From: Varanus komodoensis
Taxonomy: Eukaryota > Chordata > Lepidosauria > Squamata > Varanidae
Direction of reading: 5' to 3'
NCBI RefSeq assembly: GCF_004798865.1
Contig: NW_025336598.1
Location: forward strand, 22,586,590-22,650,589
Length of the DNA: 64,000 bases
Part shown: piece by piece, positions 25,500 to 38,057 of the stretch
Layout: every line of letters starts with the position of its first letter
Numbering within the stretch: position 1 is the stretch's first letter
Translations under genes and position numbers: made by a program
Notes under the pieces: model-generated
Databases searched by the model: none
Told to the model about the DNA's origin: nothing
What the model saw: only the letters and a program-made list of their open reading frames with translations

Positions 25500-25700
25500 A
25501 CTGGAGCCCTTGCTAAACAAATCTAGTTTATAACCTATAAACTTCAACATCTACCATCCAATCTCAAATTTTCCTTTTGAGGTCATGATGTTGAAGAGGA
25601 TGGTCTCTGAGTTCCAAGTTCCAAATAAAACAGATTATTTAGATCCATTCCAACCTGGGTTCTCATTTGATTTTGGGATGGAAACAACATTAGGCCAGCC
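25500..25700 (+). mobile_element. L2-clade LINE fragment
   Basis: Plus strand carries the start of an L2 reverse transcriptase: an NFPFEVM-type block corresponding to SNLPFLSKVLE, then TDYLDPFQPGF and a GMETTL block corresponding to GTETAL. Short and decayed, with frame changes. Confidence 0.6.
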
Positions 25701-26596
25701 ATAAGAAAAGGCAGAATCCCTGTTGTGATCTCAAACAACCCTTCTTAGTTAGCAGTGGTGACTCCTCTTTCAGCGGGTGTCCTCTCCGCACTCTCATGAT
25801 TCTTCCCATGCCAGCTGAGGCCTTGAAGATGAAAGACCATATTTGAGAGATGCACTGGGAGAGAGCATTCCAGGAAAAAGGAAGGAATGGGGCACTGCCA
25901 GCTTCTGCCTAATCCAGGCAGTGTTTCAAACCCCTCCTCCTCCTCATAAGGAGTGGGAAAACATTTAGACAGCCAAAATTGGTCATCTAAACATTTTTAA
26001 GAGTAAGGTGATCAAAGAGGCAGTCCTTGCTTCTACATTCCTCCTGCAATCATTTGGATGCCTGTAACCTTCTAGTTTCAGAAAGTTACAGGAAACAACA
26101 TAATGCCCTTAGTTACATTGGTGGTTGACTTACATCAGTTATTGGGTGATGGAGGTTGTAAACCTCTTAGTCTTGTGGGACCGCTCAGTGGCACAGCTTC
26201 TGATTCCAGTGACTGTAGTATCCCTCTATCCCACCTGTATAAGCTGGATTTAGAAGACATGGGCTTATGAGCATCCAGCAGCCAGCATGAGGCACTATGG
26301 CAGTGACATCTATCATTGCCATGCTTTGCCCTAGATACACATTGTCAACATATAGATAAAGAACCAGGCAAGGGAAGGCAAGGAGACTGAGGCACTGATA
26401 GGAAACAGCATAGGGAGTCACCTCCAGCCCCCTCCCACCTCCAGGATGAACGTTTTCTCTTCCTCCGAGGCATATTTACAAGATCACATCCCCTTGGAGC
26501 TTAGACTCCTAAGATTCCTCCAACCATGGGATGCCATATGATTACACACTAAAACTGGGAGAAACTATGACTTTCAACTGATTATTTAGAAATTAA

Positions 26597-26720
26597 CAGT
26601 ACAATCCTATGAATATTTAAACAGAACAATGTTTTACCACCTGTGGGACCTTTTTCTCTTTGAACAGAACTTTTCAATGTAGGCCTTTTTCTGCCTAAAC
26701 ATGCATAGGATTGCACCCTA
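26597..26720. repeat. Short palindromic interspersed repeat
   Basis: Begins ACAGTACAATCCTATGAA and ends TGCATAGGATTGCACCC, inverted copies of one motif. I recall this arrangement as a very common short element in squamates, with a central GGGACTTACT-type region. It is probably a DNA-transposon-derived MITE, but the superfamily is not shown here. A second copy is at 36487-36648. Confidence 0.6.
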
Positions 26721-27589
26721 AATCTTGAAAACAGATTCCAGTACAACTCTGTTTGATATTAATTCTATTAGAATGTCTCTGCCTGGTTCAGTTCAGTGTT
26801 TATACACAGTTTATGGGACATCTCCATGATAATAAGAACAAAAACAAACACAAAATAGTTCCCTTGGTCCTTCATCTTTCCATAGTGCTCTCCAGCTGAG
26901 CTAGGATCCCTGACTTACAGGACATATTTTCTAAGCAGTTCAACGCTTCTATCTTTAGCATGGCCCTTATGTTCAGTCTTGCTTACATGCATTGTAGTTC
27001 TGAACTAAATTAACGCCTTGTATCAAGGCAAATATGGAGCAACAGGCATGCCAAACCTGAACAAAGGCACTTACAATTTAAAACTCTGCATGATGAAATT
27101 CCTGGCAACTGTTATTATAAATTAAATAATAGGGCAATGTATCCAGCAGCAAAGGTTTATTTTTGTACATATTTTCTTTTTGTCAAATGCAAATGTGAAA
27201 AATATGTAATTAGGAATATTACATTAAATCAGTGTTAAAAGGGGTCTGACAGGTGCGTTTCACTTGTAAGTCCCATTCATAAGGTGATAAAGTGCAAATT
27301 AATTCATAATTCGTTTAGAAGCCAAGTAAAGGGTGTACTTTGGATACCTGAGGAGGGATGCCTGTGAAAGGAGGGAGAGAAAGAATGTGAGAACTGAATT
27401 TTAGGGGCTAAAAAAAAACAGAACGGAGCAAATACTTTTGTTTGTTTTCCTTTTAAACAGGTGTGTAATAGGAAGAAATTCAACATGAAAAACTCTTTTA
27501 GCATCGAAATGTAGGAAGTTTCAACTGTTGAATTTCTTGTAGGTGTTAAAGGTACAGAAGTTCCAGCAGAAATTTAAAAATGCGCCTAC

Positions 27590-28540
27590 CCTAACTGCTC
27601 TTGCTGGGCGTGACACCCCCTGACAACGAAGCTGGCCTTCGTTTGGATGCTGCGTGTTCCCACGTGAAGCCAAACTCGAAGCGACACCTCGTCCCATTCA
27701 TTTTTAACATGCAGCCCGGCAGGAGAATAGGGCCGCCTCCGGAATCTATTCCGAAGCACCCGCCTCACATGGTTTCACGCGGAAGTCCGCTGGGAGCCCG
27801 CAAATAGCTCTGCCGGGGGCGGGCGCCCCGAGAGGGCGAGCTGCCGCCCTGCGGGGACGGGCGCGAGGGCGAGGGCGCGGGTGGCGCGCGCTTCGCGGCC
27901 CAGGCCGGGCGCGCGGGAAGCGGTCCTCCGCGTCGCTGCGCGGCGGACTCTGCCCCCGCGGCGGCGACCCTCGCGGCGCTCTATTTTTAGGGCGGCATGT
28001 CTTGGCCTCACACTTTCCATTGCACAGGGAAGCGCTGAGCCCCGGGAATCTGACCACAGCAGGGCCACAGCTATTCTTAGCCGGGTTGGGGGAGGTGGCG
28101 GGGTTGCCTGGCCGGCTGCTGCAGGCTTCCCTCGGCGCGCTGTGGGAGAGGAAAACAGACACCGTCAACAACGCACGGCAGGCGGCTCCCGGGAGGGTTC
28201 CGTTTCAGCCGACATCTCTCAGGGAATCCCCTGCTCGCCTTCTCCCTCCGAGCGTTTGATCTGCAGCCGCCTCCGTTCCCGGCAGAGGGACAAGCGAAAC
28301 CCTCGTCTGTCTGCTCAGGAAGCGGACATTGACAATCGAGCTGTTTATCCCCATTTTCGAAATCTCTCTTACCAAAATACTAAGAAAAAGTGCTGCTGAG
28401 CGAGCGGCGCTCGGCAAAAGTTCCAGCCCTGTTTAATTTCTGTCTGTTGTGCAACAAACGTTACCACTTTGCCTCACCGCACCCTGGGGCAAAAGGCAAA
28501 TGCAGACTTTTTACATAGGCTTTCTGAGGGGCCAGCTCTC
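27590..28540. promoter_or_regulatory. Intronic CpG island, candidate alternative promoter
   Basis: About 950 bp of GC- and CpG-rich sequence in an AT-rich intron, densest at 27790-27990. No repeat is seen in it. It contains CTATTTTTAG at 27981-27990, a perfect MEF2-type site. On the minus strand, a splice donor context TTTTG|GTAAGAG is at 28373/28372. Mammalian CORIN is known to use alternative first exons giving different cytoplasmic tails, so this may be a second CORIN promoter. The open frame before that donor lacks an ATG, so such an exon would be non-coding or start in exon 2. A separate non-coding RNA promoter is the other possibility. Confidence 0.55.
27981..27990. promoter_or_regulatory. 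MEF2-type site
   Basis: CTATTTTTAG fits the MEF2 consensus YTAWWWWTAR exactly. It sits in the densest part of the intronic CpG island of a heart-expressed gene. A single ten-base match can occur by chance, but AT-rich boxes are rare in this GC-rich block. Confidence 0.4.
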
Positions 28541-29000
28541 TCCCACGCCCTCCCCGCAATGCCAGATATAAAACAAATGATAGGGAAGAAAAGCAGGAGT
28601 TTCCCACTCGCATCTCTCATGCTAAGCAGATGAACAGCATTTTCCCTCAGATGCTCTGTTTAAAAAAGCCAGCAGATGCAGTTTCCCCCAGCATAGGCAA
28701 GACAAGACGGCAAAAGTTTTTCCGATCTGATTTCTGATATGGATGTGGGGGCTGGAAACATGTTGCAGCTCAGCACCAATAATCCCTGCTTCGAATAAGT
28801 AGAGGGGAGATTACTATAAACTCAAATCCAATTTCTCTATAACCATTTTTAAGTGCAACACAAACTGGACACAATGCTCTAGGTGATCTCTGACTACTGT
28901 AGGCTAAAATTAGCTTTTTCAAAAGCTGACTCTCATTTAGCTTGAGTCAATAAGGTCCCAAGATACCTTTGTAAAACTGCCAAGTCAGATACCCCCCACC

Positions 29001-29020
29001 CTATCCTATCCTATCCTATC
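29001..29020. repeat. (CTATC)4 microsatellite
   Basis: Four perfect CTATC pentamers after a short C run. Confidence 0.9.
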
Positions 29021-29199
29021 CACCATGAATTCGAATGTGGCCCTATTTACATGAGGCTGTGCACAGACTCTTTCTTGGAGGAATTAGGGAAAATAGAAAG
29101 TTAAGCAGTTCAATTGTCTTTTTGAAACCTGTTAACCTTTCGTTATTCTTACTGAGTGGTTAACTATTTCTCTGTTTTCATTTTATATTCCTAGAAAAG

Positions 29200-29800
29200 C
29201 TTTCCCCATTTTTTGGTTACTCTTAGTCTCTCCCACCAGCCTTTGTGCATCTGGATGACTTGTCACTATTTGTCCTCCTTTATCTTAAGTTCCTTGCTAA
29301 ATTTGTATGCAGCCACAATGAATTTTTTAGGCACCTCCTGTTTCTCTCCCACATTGGAATTGTTTATGGTTGTTTATGGCTCCTCGTCCAGGAGCTGCCC
29401 ACACTGGTCTACTTGCCTGTTAATGAAAGCAATTTCTCTGAATCAGAATCCATTTCTCTTCTCAAAACCAACTTTCCTGAAATCCAAGGTATATATTTTG
29501 CTATACTCACCTTTGAGTGAGTATGGGAGGATGGATCCAGCGTTCCATGGCTATTTCCCATGAAGTTCCTGCTCTCTCCCCTACTGGCTAAGTGCCAGCT
29601 AAGGATAGCTGATGCCTTCCTTTCTAAAGAGGAGACATTAGTAAGACATACCTGCAATTTGTCAGAGGTTCCATGCTTAACAGAATTTGGGATCAATCCT
29701 TTGACACCATGGCAGATGCTTGTAAACCTCCAAACATGGGGGCTTACAAGTATTCAATTGGAGATCATCTCTGCCATACCTCGCACCCTTCGTTTTCTCT
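29200..29800 (-). mobile_element. Probable CR1-clade LINE 5' part, antisense
   Basis: The text on the plus strand (CTGAAATCCAAGGT and the AGGATAGCTGATGCCTTCC region) matches a dispersed amniote repeat that I recall as the antisense of the CR1 5' and endonuclease region. No clear protein block survives. The class is likely, the exact limits are not. Confidence 0.4.
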
Positions 29801-31409
29801 AGACAGCCATTTCCAGCCATCGAGCTTTAGAACTGTGGATGAAAGAAGAATGGGACATAACTCTCTGACAACAGCCTCCTCCCCTCCCTGCCGTGCCCCT
29901 TCCTCTGCCAGGGCCAGTTGACACTTGGGTGGTGGGGAGCCAGCACAGTTATTTCTTCTTTGGCCAGAAGGGGTCTTGATGGAAGATCAGAGTCCCAGCT
30001 CCATGATCATAGGATCTTGGAGCTGAGACTCTAAAAAAATCCTATGGCTTCTCAGATGATATCAGGAGAAAATACAATTGTGCCCTTTGTATGCCAGCAT
30101 ATGCCATGGCATCTGATGACTACTCAATCTTGCTTCCTCCAACCAGAATGGTGACTTTATTCTTCCTCTAATTTTACCCAGATGCACTCCACAGGAGTGG
30201 AGCTCCAGCTTTTCCCAGAACTACCATGTTCATTCTCTTGAAACGCTGTGAAGATGTACACAGATCTTCTAATTTTGACAGATGTTACATGTTCCTATTC
30301 TATTGTTGGGTTGCCAAGCCAATGCAATAAAACACTTCCACTTTGTATAAAGAGTTTTTTAATATTAAATTTCAATAGTGTTTACTTCCCTACAAACTAG
30401 AAAACACATTTTCACATTTAATCTTTTTATTAACAATATAATAAATTACAATACAATATTAATGAAAATAAAATTTAGTGACCATGTGTGTATAGCAAAA
30501 AAAAAAAGAGAGGCTGGAACCACATTTTCACCTTTAGATCTTCTGAAGGGGAAAACCACAAAGTTGCCCATGAAACATTCCTAGAATTTTTAAAAATATT
30601 TTTTGTAGAGAAGGAACCAAAGCATGTATCATATTTTAAAGCTGCTCTACAGACGCCTCAACGTATTTGCATTGTTACACATTTGTTCATCCATTGTTAA
30701 TAGAAACATTCTGAGTCTGACAGGCCTTTGATAACTGGAAAAACCCTCTTTAAGAATAGATGAGCGCTCAGCTGGTCTCCGTCTATATGCCTGTTACACA
30801 TGCTTCAATAAATTTCCCTCTTTTTGTCCTTATGCTGAGACACAGTGCATCAGTTAGACAGCTCACGAAGCTATACAGGCCAAAAAAGTCCAGTGGTCAA
30901 AAGACCAATTTGATATATGTAAAAAACTGCTTTTGGGAAGAAGAGTCAGTATATGTTTTAAGTTCACTTCCAGGATTACAAAATACAGTGTAGGTAGAAA
31001 AGAGCTTATATGCAACATCATGCTAACCAAATTAAATACAGTTGACAGACAGGTTACAGGTACATCAGTAGCCTGTGTTATAATTGTGTATTAATGCAGC
31101 TGTCTAAAATGACTGACACTTTGGTTTAACTTCTGATCACTACTGCAAATTTAAAACCCTACTTTACTCAATAGCATGCATGAAAAGAATCTGATGGACT
31201 TCGAAAGGAACTAACTGTTCTGTCAGTGATCAGCAATCCTGTCCTGCCCTGTGCTGTCCTGTCCCGCCCTTTCCAGATCCAAAGATCATAAGCGAACGTT
31301 TAGGTAAAGTTTAAAGAGCTTTCTCAATAGACTATAAAAAGGAGAATATAAAGGCAAGATTAGGTCCAAGTACTATGCTTACAACCCTTCTGTTTTTAGG
31401 AACTCCTCA

Positions 31410-33957
31410 AAGACACAACAACAGATGGACCACTCCCATGACTGGAATTCTGCAGCTGGGGGATACAACCTGTTCAAGAAAAACAAAAAGAACAAAAAGG
31501 GAGGGGGAGCTGCTTTATGGTGGAGTTGGACTATATATATCTCTGCAAAGAAATATGGAAAGGCAAGCATCTGGATAAACATAAATGAAACAAGAAGTAA
31601 AAGGAATATAGTAGTGGAAGTCTATTACCGACCACCCTATCAGAGAGAACACTAAGGTGAAACTAATGAAAAGCAAATTGCCAGTGTTTCAAGGAAGCAT
31701 GATGTCATTATAGGGGATTTTGATTTCCCTGATATCTACTGGGAAACTAATTCTGCCAAACATGGCCCCTCCAAGAGTTCCTAACAAGCATTGCTGACAA
31801 TTTCCTCAAACAGAAAGTAAGGAAGAAATGAGAAGAGTGGCTATCCTCAATTTGACAGACAGACAGAGATATATTTATTTATTTATTTATTATTTTTATA
31901 TTCCGTCCCTTATGCATGGCATCTCAGGACGGCTTACAATCAACCGTTGTACTAACCAACAGGGAAGACACAGTGGACAAAGTTGCAGCTATGGGAATTT
32001 TGAGAGAATGTGACTGTGCCATACATGAATTCTCAATTATAAAGGAAGCAAAAGCCGAATGCAGCCAAACACATACCCTGGATTTCAAGAAAGCCAACTT
32101 TAATCAGAACAATGGCAAAATTCCATGGCAAGAGATTCTAACAGGAAAAGGAGTCCAATATGGGTGGGAAATCTTAAAAAAGAGATATTCTAAAGGCATA
32201 AAGACAAACAATTTCAAAAAGCAGAAAATGCAGAAGAGAACAAACCCATGCAGCTTCACGAAAAGCTAAGAGATATTCTGATTAAAAAAGAGACATGTAT
32301 AGGAAGTGGAAAGAAAGCCAGACTACAAAGGGAAAAGATAGGTAGCGTGAAATTACAGGGATGGCATCAGGAAGGCTAAAGCTAGGAATGAACTGAGACT
32401 GGTAAGGGATGCCAAGGGAAACCAAAAAAAAAAAAAAAAAGCCTTCTTCAGATACATCCAAAGTTAAACAAAAAAAAAAACACACAGAGGAAAGAAACGG
32501 GGGTTCAACTACTCAATGTCGGCAGGTGACAAAGAAAAGGCAGAAGTGCTCAATTCCTATTTTGGCTCAGTCTTCTCCCAAAAGAAACTTACAACCTTCC
32601 TAACAAAAGAGAAGTACAAGTTGAAAGTGAGAGGTGACAGCTCAAGACTGAAAGACAAATGGTCAAGGACCTTCTAGTTGGGTTAAATGAGTTCAAATCT
32701 CCAGGACCCATGGACTCCGTCCCAGAGTCATAAAGGAGCTAGTGGAAGAACTCTTGGAACCACTGTCTATTACTTGTATCTCTGAGAATTCATGAAAAAC
32801 GGGTAATGTCAGACAACTGGAAAAGGGCTAACATTGTCCCTGTCTTCAAGAAAGGGAAAAAAAGATGAACTGGGGAACTACAGACCTGTCAAACCCTGGA
32901 AAAATTCTGGAGCAAAGAATAAAACAAGGTCAGCAGACACCTTGCAAATAAAGCAGCGATTACTAGAAGCCACTATGGGTTTCTCAAAAACAAATCCTGC
33001 CAGACAAATCTAATTTAATTTTCTGAGTAACCTCCCATATGGACTGTGGGAATGCTGTGGACATAATCTATCTTGACTTTAGCCAAGCTTTTGAGAAAGT
33101 GCCCCATGACATCCTGATTAGCAAACTAGAAAAAAAGTAGGCTAGACATTACAACTAGTGGCCACAAAATCAAACTCAACAAATGCTCACCCATGGCACC
33201 TTCTCAAATTGGGAAGAGGTAACAAATGGGGTGCCACAGTGTTCTGTCCTGGACCCATTTTATTAAACGATATAGATGAGGAAGTACAGGGAACGATTAT
33301 CAGATTTACTGATGAAACAAAACTGGGAAGGGTAGTAAATACTTTGGAAGGAAGAAAGAAGATGCAAGGAGATCTTGACAGGTTAGAACACTGGGTTGAA
33401 AACAACACAGTAAAATTAAATAGGGATAAATGCCAAGTCCTGCACTTTGGAAAAAGAAATCAAATGTATCACTACAAGATAGGGGAGACTTGGCTCAACA
33501 GTACTGCAAAACAGAAGGATCTTGTTGTAGAAGAGAAGGATCTACTGTTGTAAATAACAAGCTAAACATGAGCTAACAGTGCAATACAGCTGCAACAAGG
33601 GCAAATGCTATTTTAGGTTGCATTAATAGAAGTATCACTTCCAAATCACATGCAGTTCTAGTTCCCCTATACTCAGCATGATCTACAAGTACTTAAAAGG
33701 CTGTCACAAAGACAAAGGACAAGATCTCTTCTCAATCATCCTAGAGTACAGGGCATGAACTAAGTTGCAAGAAACCAGATTCAGATTAGATATGAGGAAA
33801 AATTTCCTCACTATTAGAGCAGCACAACAATGGAACCAATTATTTAGGGAGGATGAGGGCTGTCCAACGCTAGAGGCATTCAAGATCCAACTGGAATGGG
33901 ATGGTGTAATCTGATGTCCTGCACTAGCAGGGGGTTGGACTTCTAGGCCTTCTAATT
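31410..33957 (+). mobile_element. CR1-clade LINE, endonuclease to 3' end
   Basis: About 2.5 kb in CR1 order. A GGGAAL-type endonuclease strand and VEVYYRPP lie at 31420-31640. IIGDFDFPDIYW follows near 31710, then NWKRANIVPVFKKG-like RT start near 32820. [21 protein letters not shown] is near 33050, then GVPQCSVLDPFY-like and NDIDEEVQGTIIRFTDETKLG near 33270, where the catalytic FADD has become FTDE. LNRDKCQVLHFGK and the CR1 3' end with ATTCTA tail (33900-33957) complete it. Many stops and frameshifts are present. An L2 tail is inserted at 31866-31945. Confidence 0.88.
31866..31945 (-). mobile_element. LINE 3' tail nested in CR1
   Basis: Read on the minus strand this is a TTGTAAGCCGTCCTGAGATG 3' UTR motif, then GGACGGAATATAAA and an (ATAA)n tail, the end of an L2-type LINE. 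CR1 endonuclease sequence lies on both sides, so it inserted into the CR1 copy. It is severely 5' truncated. Confidence 0.75.
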
Positions 33958-34974
33958 CTAGCAGAACATTCTATAGCTACAGCACCTTCTGCTGTAAGGA
34001 AGATACCCTTACCTTATACATTTTTTGGTGTTTACCACAGTCACACCTGCTCCTTTTATATTAGACAAAATTAATACGTTGTGTGCATAATTAATGGGGA
34101 AAAAGTCTTAAAAGACCATTGTACTCATATATGCAACTTGGACATTCCCATTCCAGGCAGTTGGCTTTGACTAGGACCATGTGGTGGCAAGCAGCATTTT
34201 CAAGCTGGCAGTAGTACTACCTAGAATCAACTGGTTCCCTGTCCATATCTAGTTCAAGCTCACCCAAAACAATGGGTCAGAGCTATCTTGACAATTGAGG
34301 TATGCCCAGCAGTTAACTGAGTGACCTTCCCAGGTTTCAGCTCACATTTAGATTACTTACCAGACTATCCAAAAATGAAAATAATTAACAAGTTTCTCAC
34401 AGGAAACTCTAACCATAGTAGACACCATACAGGGGGAAACAACAATAGACAATAGAAAAGAAATGACAAACAATAATGGCTGTGCAGATAAGAACCAGAA
34501 GCAAGGACAGAATGGTCATATACCACTGTCTCCTAATGATCACAATATTCTTCCATTTTTTCCACTACAGCAGTCCCTTCTAAAGTCAGGAAAGGACCAC
34601 CAAGAAGACTTCTCTGTCTACTTCTAGTGCAGGGAGATATTATCAAGAGTTGCCTATTGTAACAGGACCCAAATAGAATTAAACAGTCACCAAAATAGTA
34701 CATAGTCAAATAACAGAGTGCTATAAATTATCCCTGCAACTTTTCATCAATTAATTAAGTAGTCAAAAAGTGGTACTTAGATTAACTGGTGAGGACAAGA
34801 AAAAGCTAACATTCTTGCTTGCTTTCTGAAAAAAAAAAAGTATTTGTGGATATACCACCTCTTTGACAACTCATTCTCAAGGAACACTACACATGAAAAC
34901 TCTCTGCTCCATCTGATTCTGTCCAAGACACATGTGCCATCAGTTACATAGCAATATTATTTCTATTTTTAACT

Positions 34975-35050
34975 TGGATTTTAATGTGCACTTATAACCC
35001 TCCTTGGATCCACACTATGGAGAAAAATGGGCTATAAACTTTGTGCTTAT
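34975..35050 (+). mobile_element. Possible LINE or SINE 3' tail
   Basis: TATAACCCTCCTTGGATCC followed by GGAGAAAAATGGGCTATAAA resembles the squamate retroelement 3' ending GTGAACCGCCTTGGG...GGCGGGATATAAA. Short and diverged. Confidence 0.35.
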
Positions 35051-36486
35051 ATAAATTCAAAGTGGACTGGGTGTGTATATCTGTACATGCACACCCAACT
35101 GAGTGTGTTATTGATTTAAACTGAATTATTTTGCAACTACCTACTATCAAAATCCAAACTGTTATAATTTTGCTTGTGATCTTTCTGGCTTTGAAATTAT
35201 TCTCACTTTGAAATAATTCCAAATAATACTTAACAATTATGAAACTGCTCCCGATTAAGGATGGCACCGTCTATCCTGACACTGTGTACATGAGAAAAGA
35301 CTTTCTGACATGTCTTTCATTTCATGTGCAGTGCCACAGTTGCAGACTGCTGTGAGAACCTAAGAGAAACTACTCTATTTTCCTGCTGAATACCTTCTAA
35401 ATTTAAATCAATGCTTGAATGACTATGTCAAGCAAGGGAAAGTTTTTCCCTTTGGGAAATAAAATATTGAGAATTAAATTGATTCCTGCCATATTGCCTC
35501 TGGAGTAGGCTGCAGAAGCTATTCAGGTCCAGAAAAACCATCCAGAAATACAGTATATGGGTGACTTGAAATTTTGAAAGAGAAAGAATTGAAGTAAATT
35601 TCTGAAGACGCAAGGTACAACATTAAATGCCAGTTCTTCCACAAGCAAATATAGCTCAGAATCAGACTTCCTCCAAAAGCTGAATTGAAAAGCATACTGG
35701 GGCCTGGCAAAATCCTAGAATTTGATTAATCTAAATTAAATTGATCATATGTTTCAATTCTAGAAGTTTTAATGTGATTTCATCATTTCATAAAATATAC
35801 CTAAACACAGAGCACTGTCTAAGTCTTCCTAACTGGATTAGTTCCGCTACAAGAGGACAAGTGGTAATTTGAAAAAAAGCAAACTAGAAAACCTTCATTC
35901 ATAGGGAAGATGCAGCACAGGGAAGGTACCACTATTTATCTTAAAGTTACACTCACATGTGAGTTCTAAGACTTGGGCTGCAAAGAAAAAGGTGTTTCTT
36001 TTCTCCTTTATATCTTTCTTGGTGCTATTAATGTACATTGATGCAAAATAAATTATGTTAAATAATATAACTGTTCTTATAAAACAGTACTACTGCTAAG
36101 CATCACAGTATCTCTGGTGCCTCCAGGTAGAAGTCTCCAAGTATTACCAATCAGAAGGCACTGTGTAACTATTTTATCTTCAAAATATAGATGAAGCAGA
36201 AGGAAAACACAGGGGGATTACCAATAGAAGACTTACACTCTCTTCCACTGAAAATATCTGCAGATGAAGCAAGAAGCACCCATGGCTTTCAGTGAATGCT
36301 ATGCTACAAAACACACACTGACAGACAACTCAGAAGTATTAGATTTGAGGAGAATTCATCTTCTCAAGGCGAGTTAGGCAAGATGAGTTGAGAGCTGTGT
36401 ATCCAAGCATTACTGGGAATGTGAAGTAACTCTTCATTCATATAAGGATTAGAAACCTCAGCCAAATGCAGGAATGTGGCAATAAG

Positions 36487-36648
36487 GCTACAATTCTATA
36501 TACCTGTCCACGGAAAAGTAGATCCTATTAAACTTGATGGGACTTACTCCCAGGTAAATCTATATAGGATTTCCTCCTTACTTAAAAATATATTTCACTG
36601 AACTCTGTAGGAGTTACTTCTGATTACTCTGTGGGTATAGGACTGTAC
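36487..36648. repeat. Short palindromic interspersed repeat
   Basis: GGCTACAATTCTATAT at the left, TGATGGGACTTACTCCCAGG in the middle, GAGTTACTTCTGATTACTC and GTATAGGACTGTAC at the right. Same family as 26597-26720, with inverted ends. It seems to hold two overlapping or partly duplicated units, with a TATAGGATT end also near 36562. Confidence 0.6.
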
Positions 36649-37243
36649 TGACTCATGGTACTTCATGGTCCAGAAGAGGTTCCACAGAGTTTACTCCAGC
36701 TAGAACTGTAATGGACACAGGTAAATGTAAAGGCAAGTGGTGCTTTGCTGCTTTTCCCTGACCTATAAAGTTTAAGCAATTGGCAGGGAAATTCTGGTAC
36801 CAAAACAGTTGGGCACCTATGTTTGGTAACCAGCAATTGGGTGAAAGCACACATGCACAAATTCACGCTAAGGGAGTTGCATGTGTGTGTTTGCTGTTCG
36901 TTCTGCATTTTCTGCTCCAGTTTGCTTTGTAATGCATTTTTTTCTTTTCCTAGGGAACTGGGAATTATTCTTGTCACTTTTGGAGAAGGAGAAGGAATCG
37001 GAAAAGAAAAATCAGACTGACACTTAAAATGCGAATTATCATCCACTGAGCGGCAGTATGGAAAGCAGGAACATGAAACTGTGTTTTTTAAATTCTGGAT
37101 CCACAATCTCTCCAGGACAGGATCCTGAGGAGCAAAGCAGAGCTGGGAAGAGATCAGGCTGAAAGGGGGAAGCCCAGTGGATCTTGCCTTCAGACGGAAT
37201 GGAGTAAAACCTGGCGAGGAATAAGGGGCCCACGTGATAGAGA

Positions 37244-37462
37244 CTAGCTTGCTTCGGATGCCTTCGTTCCAGTAACGAACAGAAGAATCCAACCTGTCAG
37301 CGCTCCTACAGTCAGCAACAAGCCGGCACCCAGCATGATCGTGGTGCTTTCAAGTCGTCCACTCTGTCCATGCTCAGCCGCATTCTCTGACAGTAGTCCC
37401 TGCAGAACCCTGTGGCCCGCAACGAAGTGCGCAAACCTGACGCTGACTTTGTCCGATCGCTT
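37244..37462 (-). other. Candidate cryptic exon with a membrane segment
   Basis: Minus strand: an acceptor context CTGTACATATTTTCAG, then 72 open codons starting KRSDKVSVRFAHFV and ending in a TAG. Near the C-terminus is a strongly hydrophobic stretch, MLGAGLLLTVGAL and WILLFV, long enough for one membrane span, followed by GTKASEAS. The frame begins in phase 0, so it could join CORIN exon 1 (38713), which ends in phase 0, about 1.25 kb upstream. I do not recognise the protein. The sequence is CpG-rich, next to the promoter island. It may equally be a chance open frame of modest length. Confidence 0.25.
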
Positions 37463-38057
37463 CTGAAAATATGTACAGAGGTGGTTGCTCAAAACAAACA
37501 AACGCCTCTTCACATTTCTCCTGTCCGTATTTGCAACCACCAGCACACAAGCAACTAGAAACAAAACCTTTCCAAAACAACAGTCTCTCCCAGCAACTCA
37601 GCTACTTCGGATAACTGCAGTGCTAGTCAGTTTTAGCCCCAAAGTAGAACACGCGTGCGCTCCTGCCGTCCCCCCCCCCACCCCCGCCGCCCACGACCCG
37701 TCCAGCAAAAGACGGCAGGGAGGTTCATGAACCAAGTGAACCGTTTAGCTGTCTCTACTGCCTCCCTGTGTCTTTCCTGGACTCTGAAATGCGTCCCGAG
37801 GATCCCTGGTTGACAACTCATAGATAAATATAACTCCCTCCCTCTCTCAAGATACAGGAAAGGCAGCGAACTCATTTCCCCCTAGGCTGCTGAATATTTA
37901 CTTAGTTTGACAGTGCACACTGGACAGGGTTGGGGTTTATTCCAAGAGAAAGGAAGGAATGTATTTAGCACCTGGCGCAGAAACCTCTCCCTTCAAATTA
38001 GTGCCGGGTTGGAACAAAAAAGGGCAAGCCTCACTGCGTGCATGGATTGCATGAGCG

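Noticed and set aside
27746-28399. Open frames of 97-172 codons in the second CpG island
   Set aside because: Same composition effect, with arginine/proline-rich text and no domain. The one frame that runs into a donor (28373) has no ATG before an upstream stop.
36663-37292. 209-codon minus-strand open frame
   Set aside because: No recognisable domain or start context, and about this many long frames are expected by chance in 64 kb. It is mentioned only with the cryptic-exon finding.
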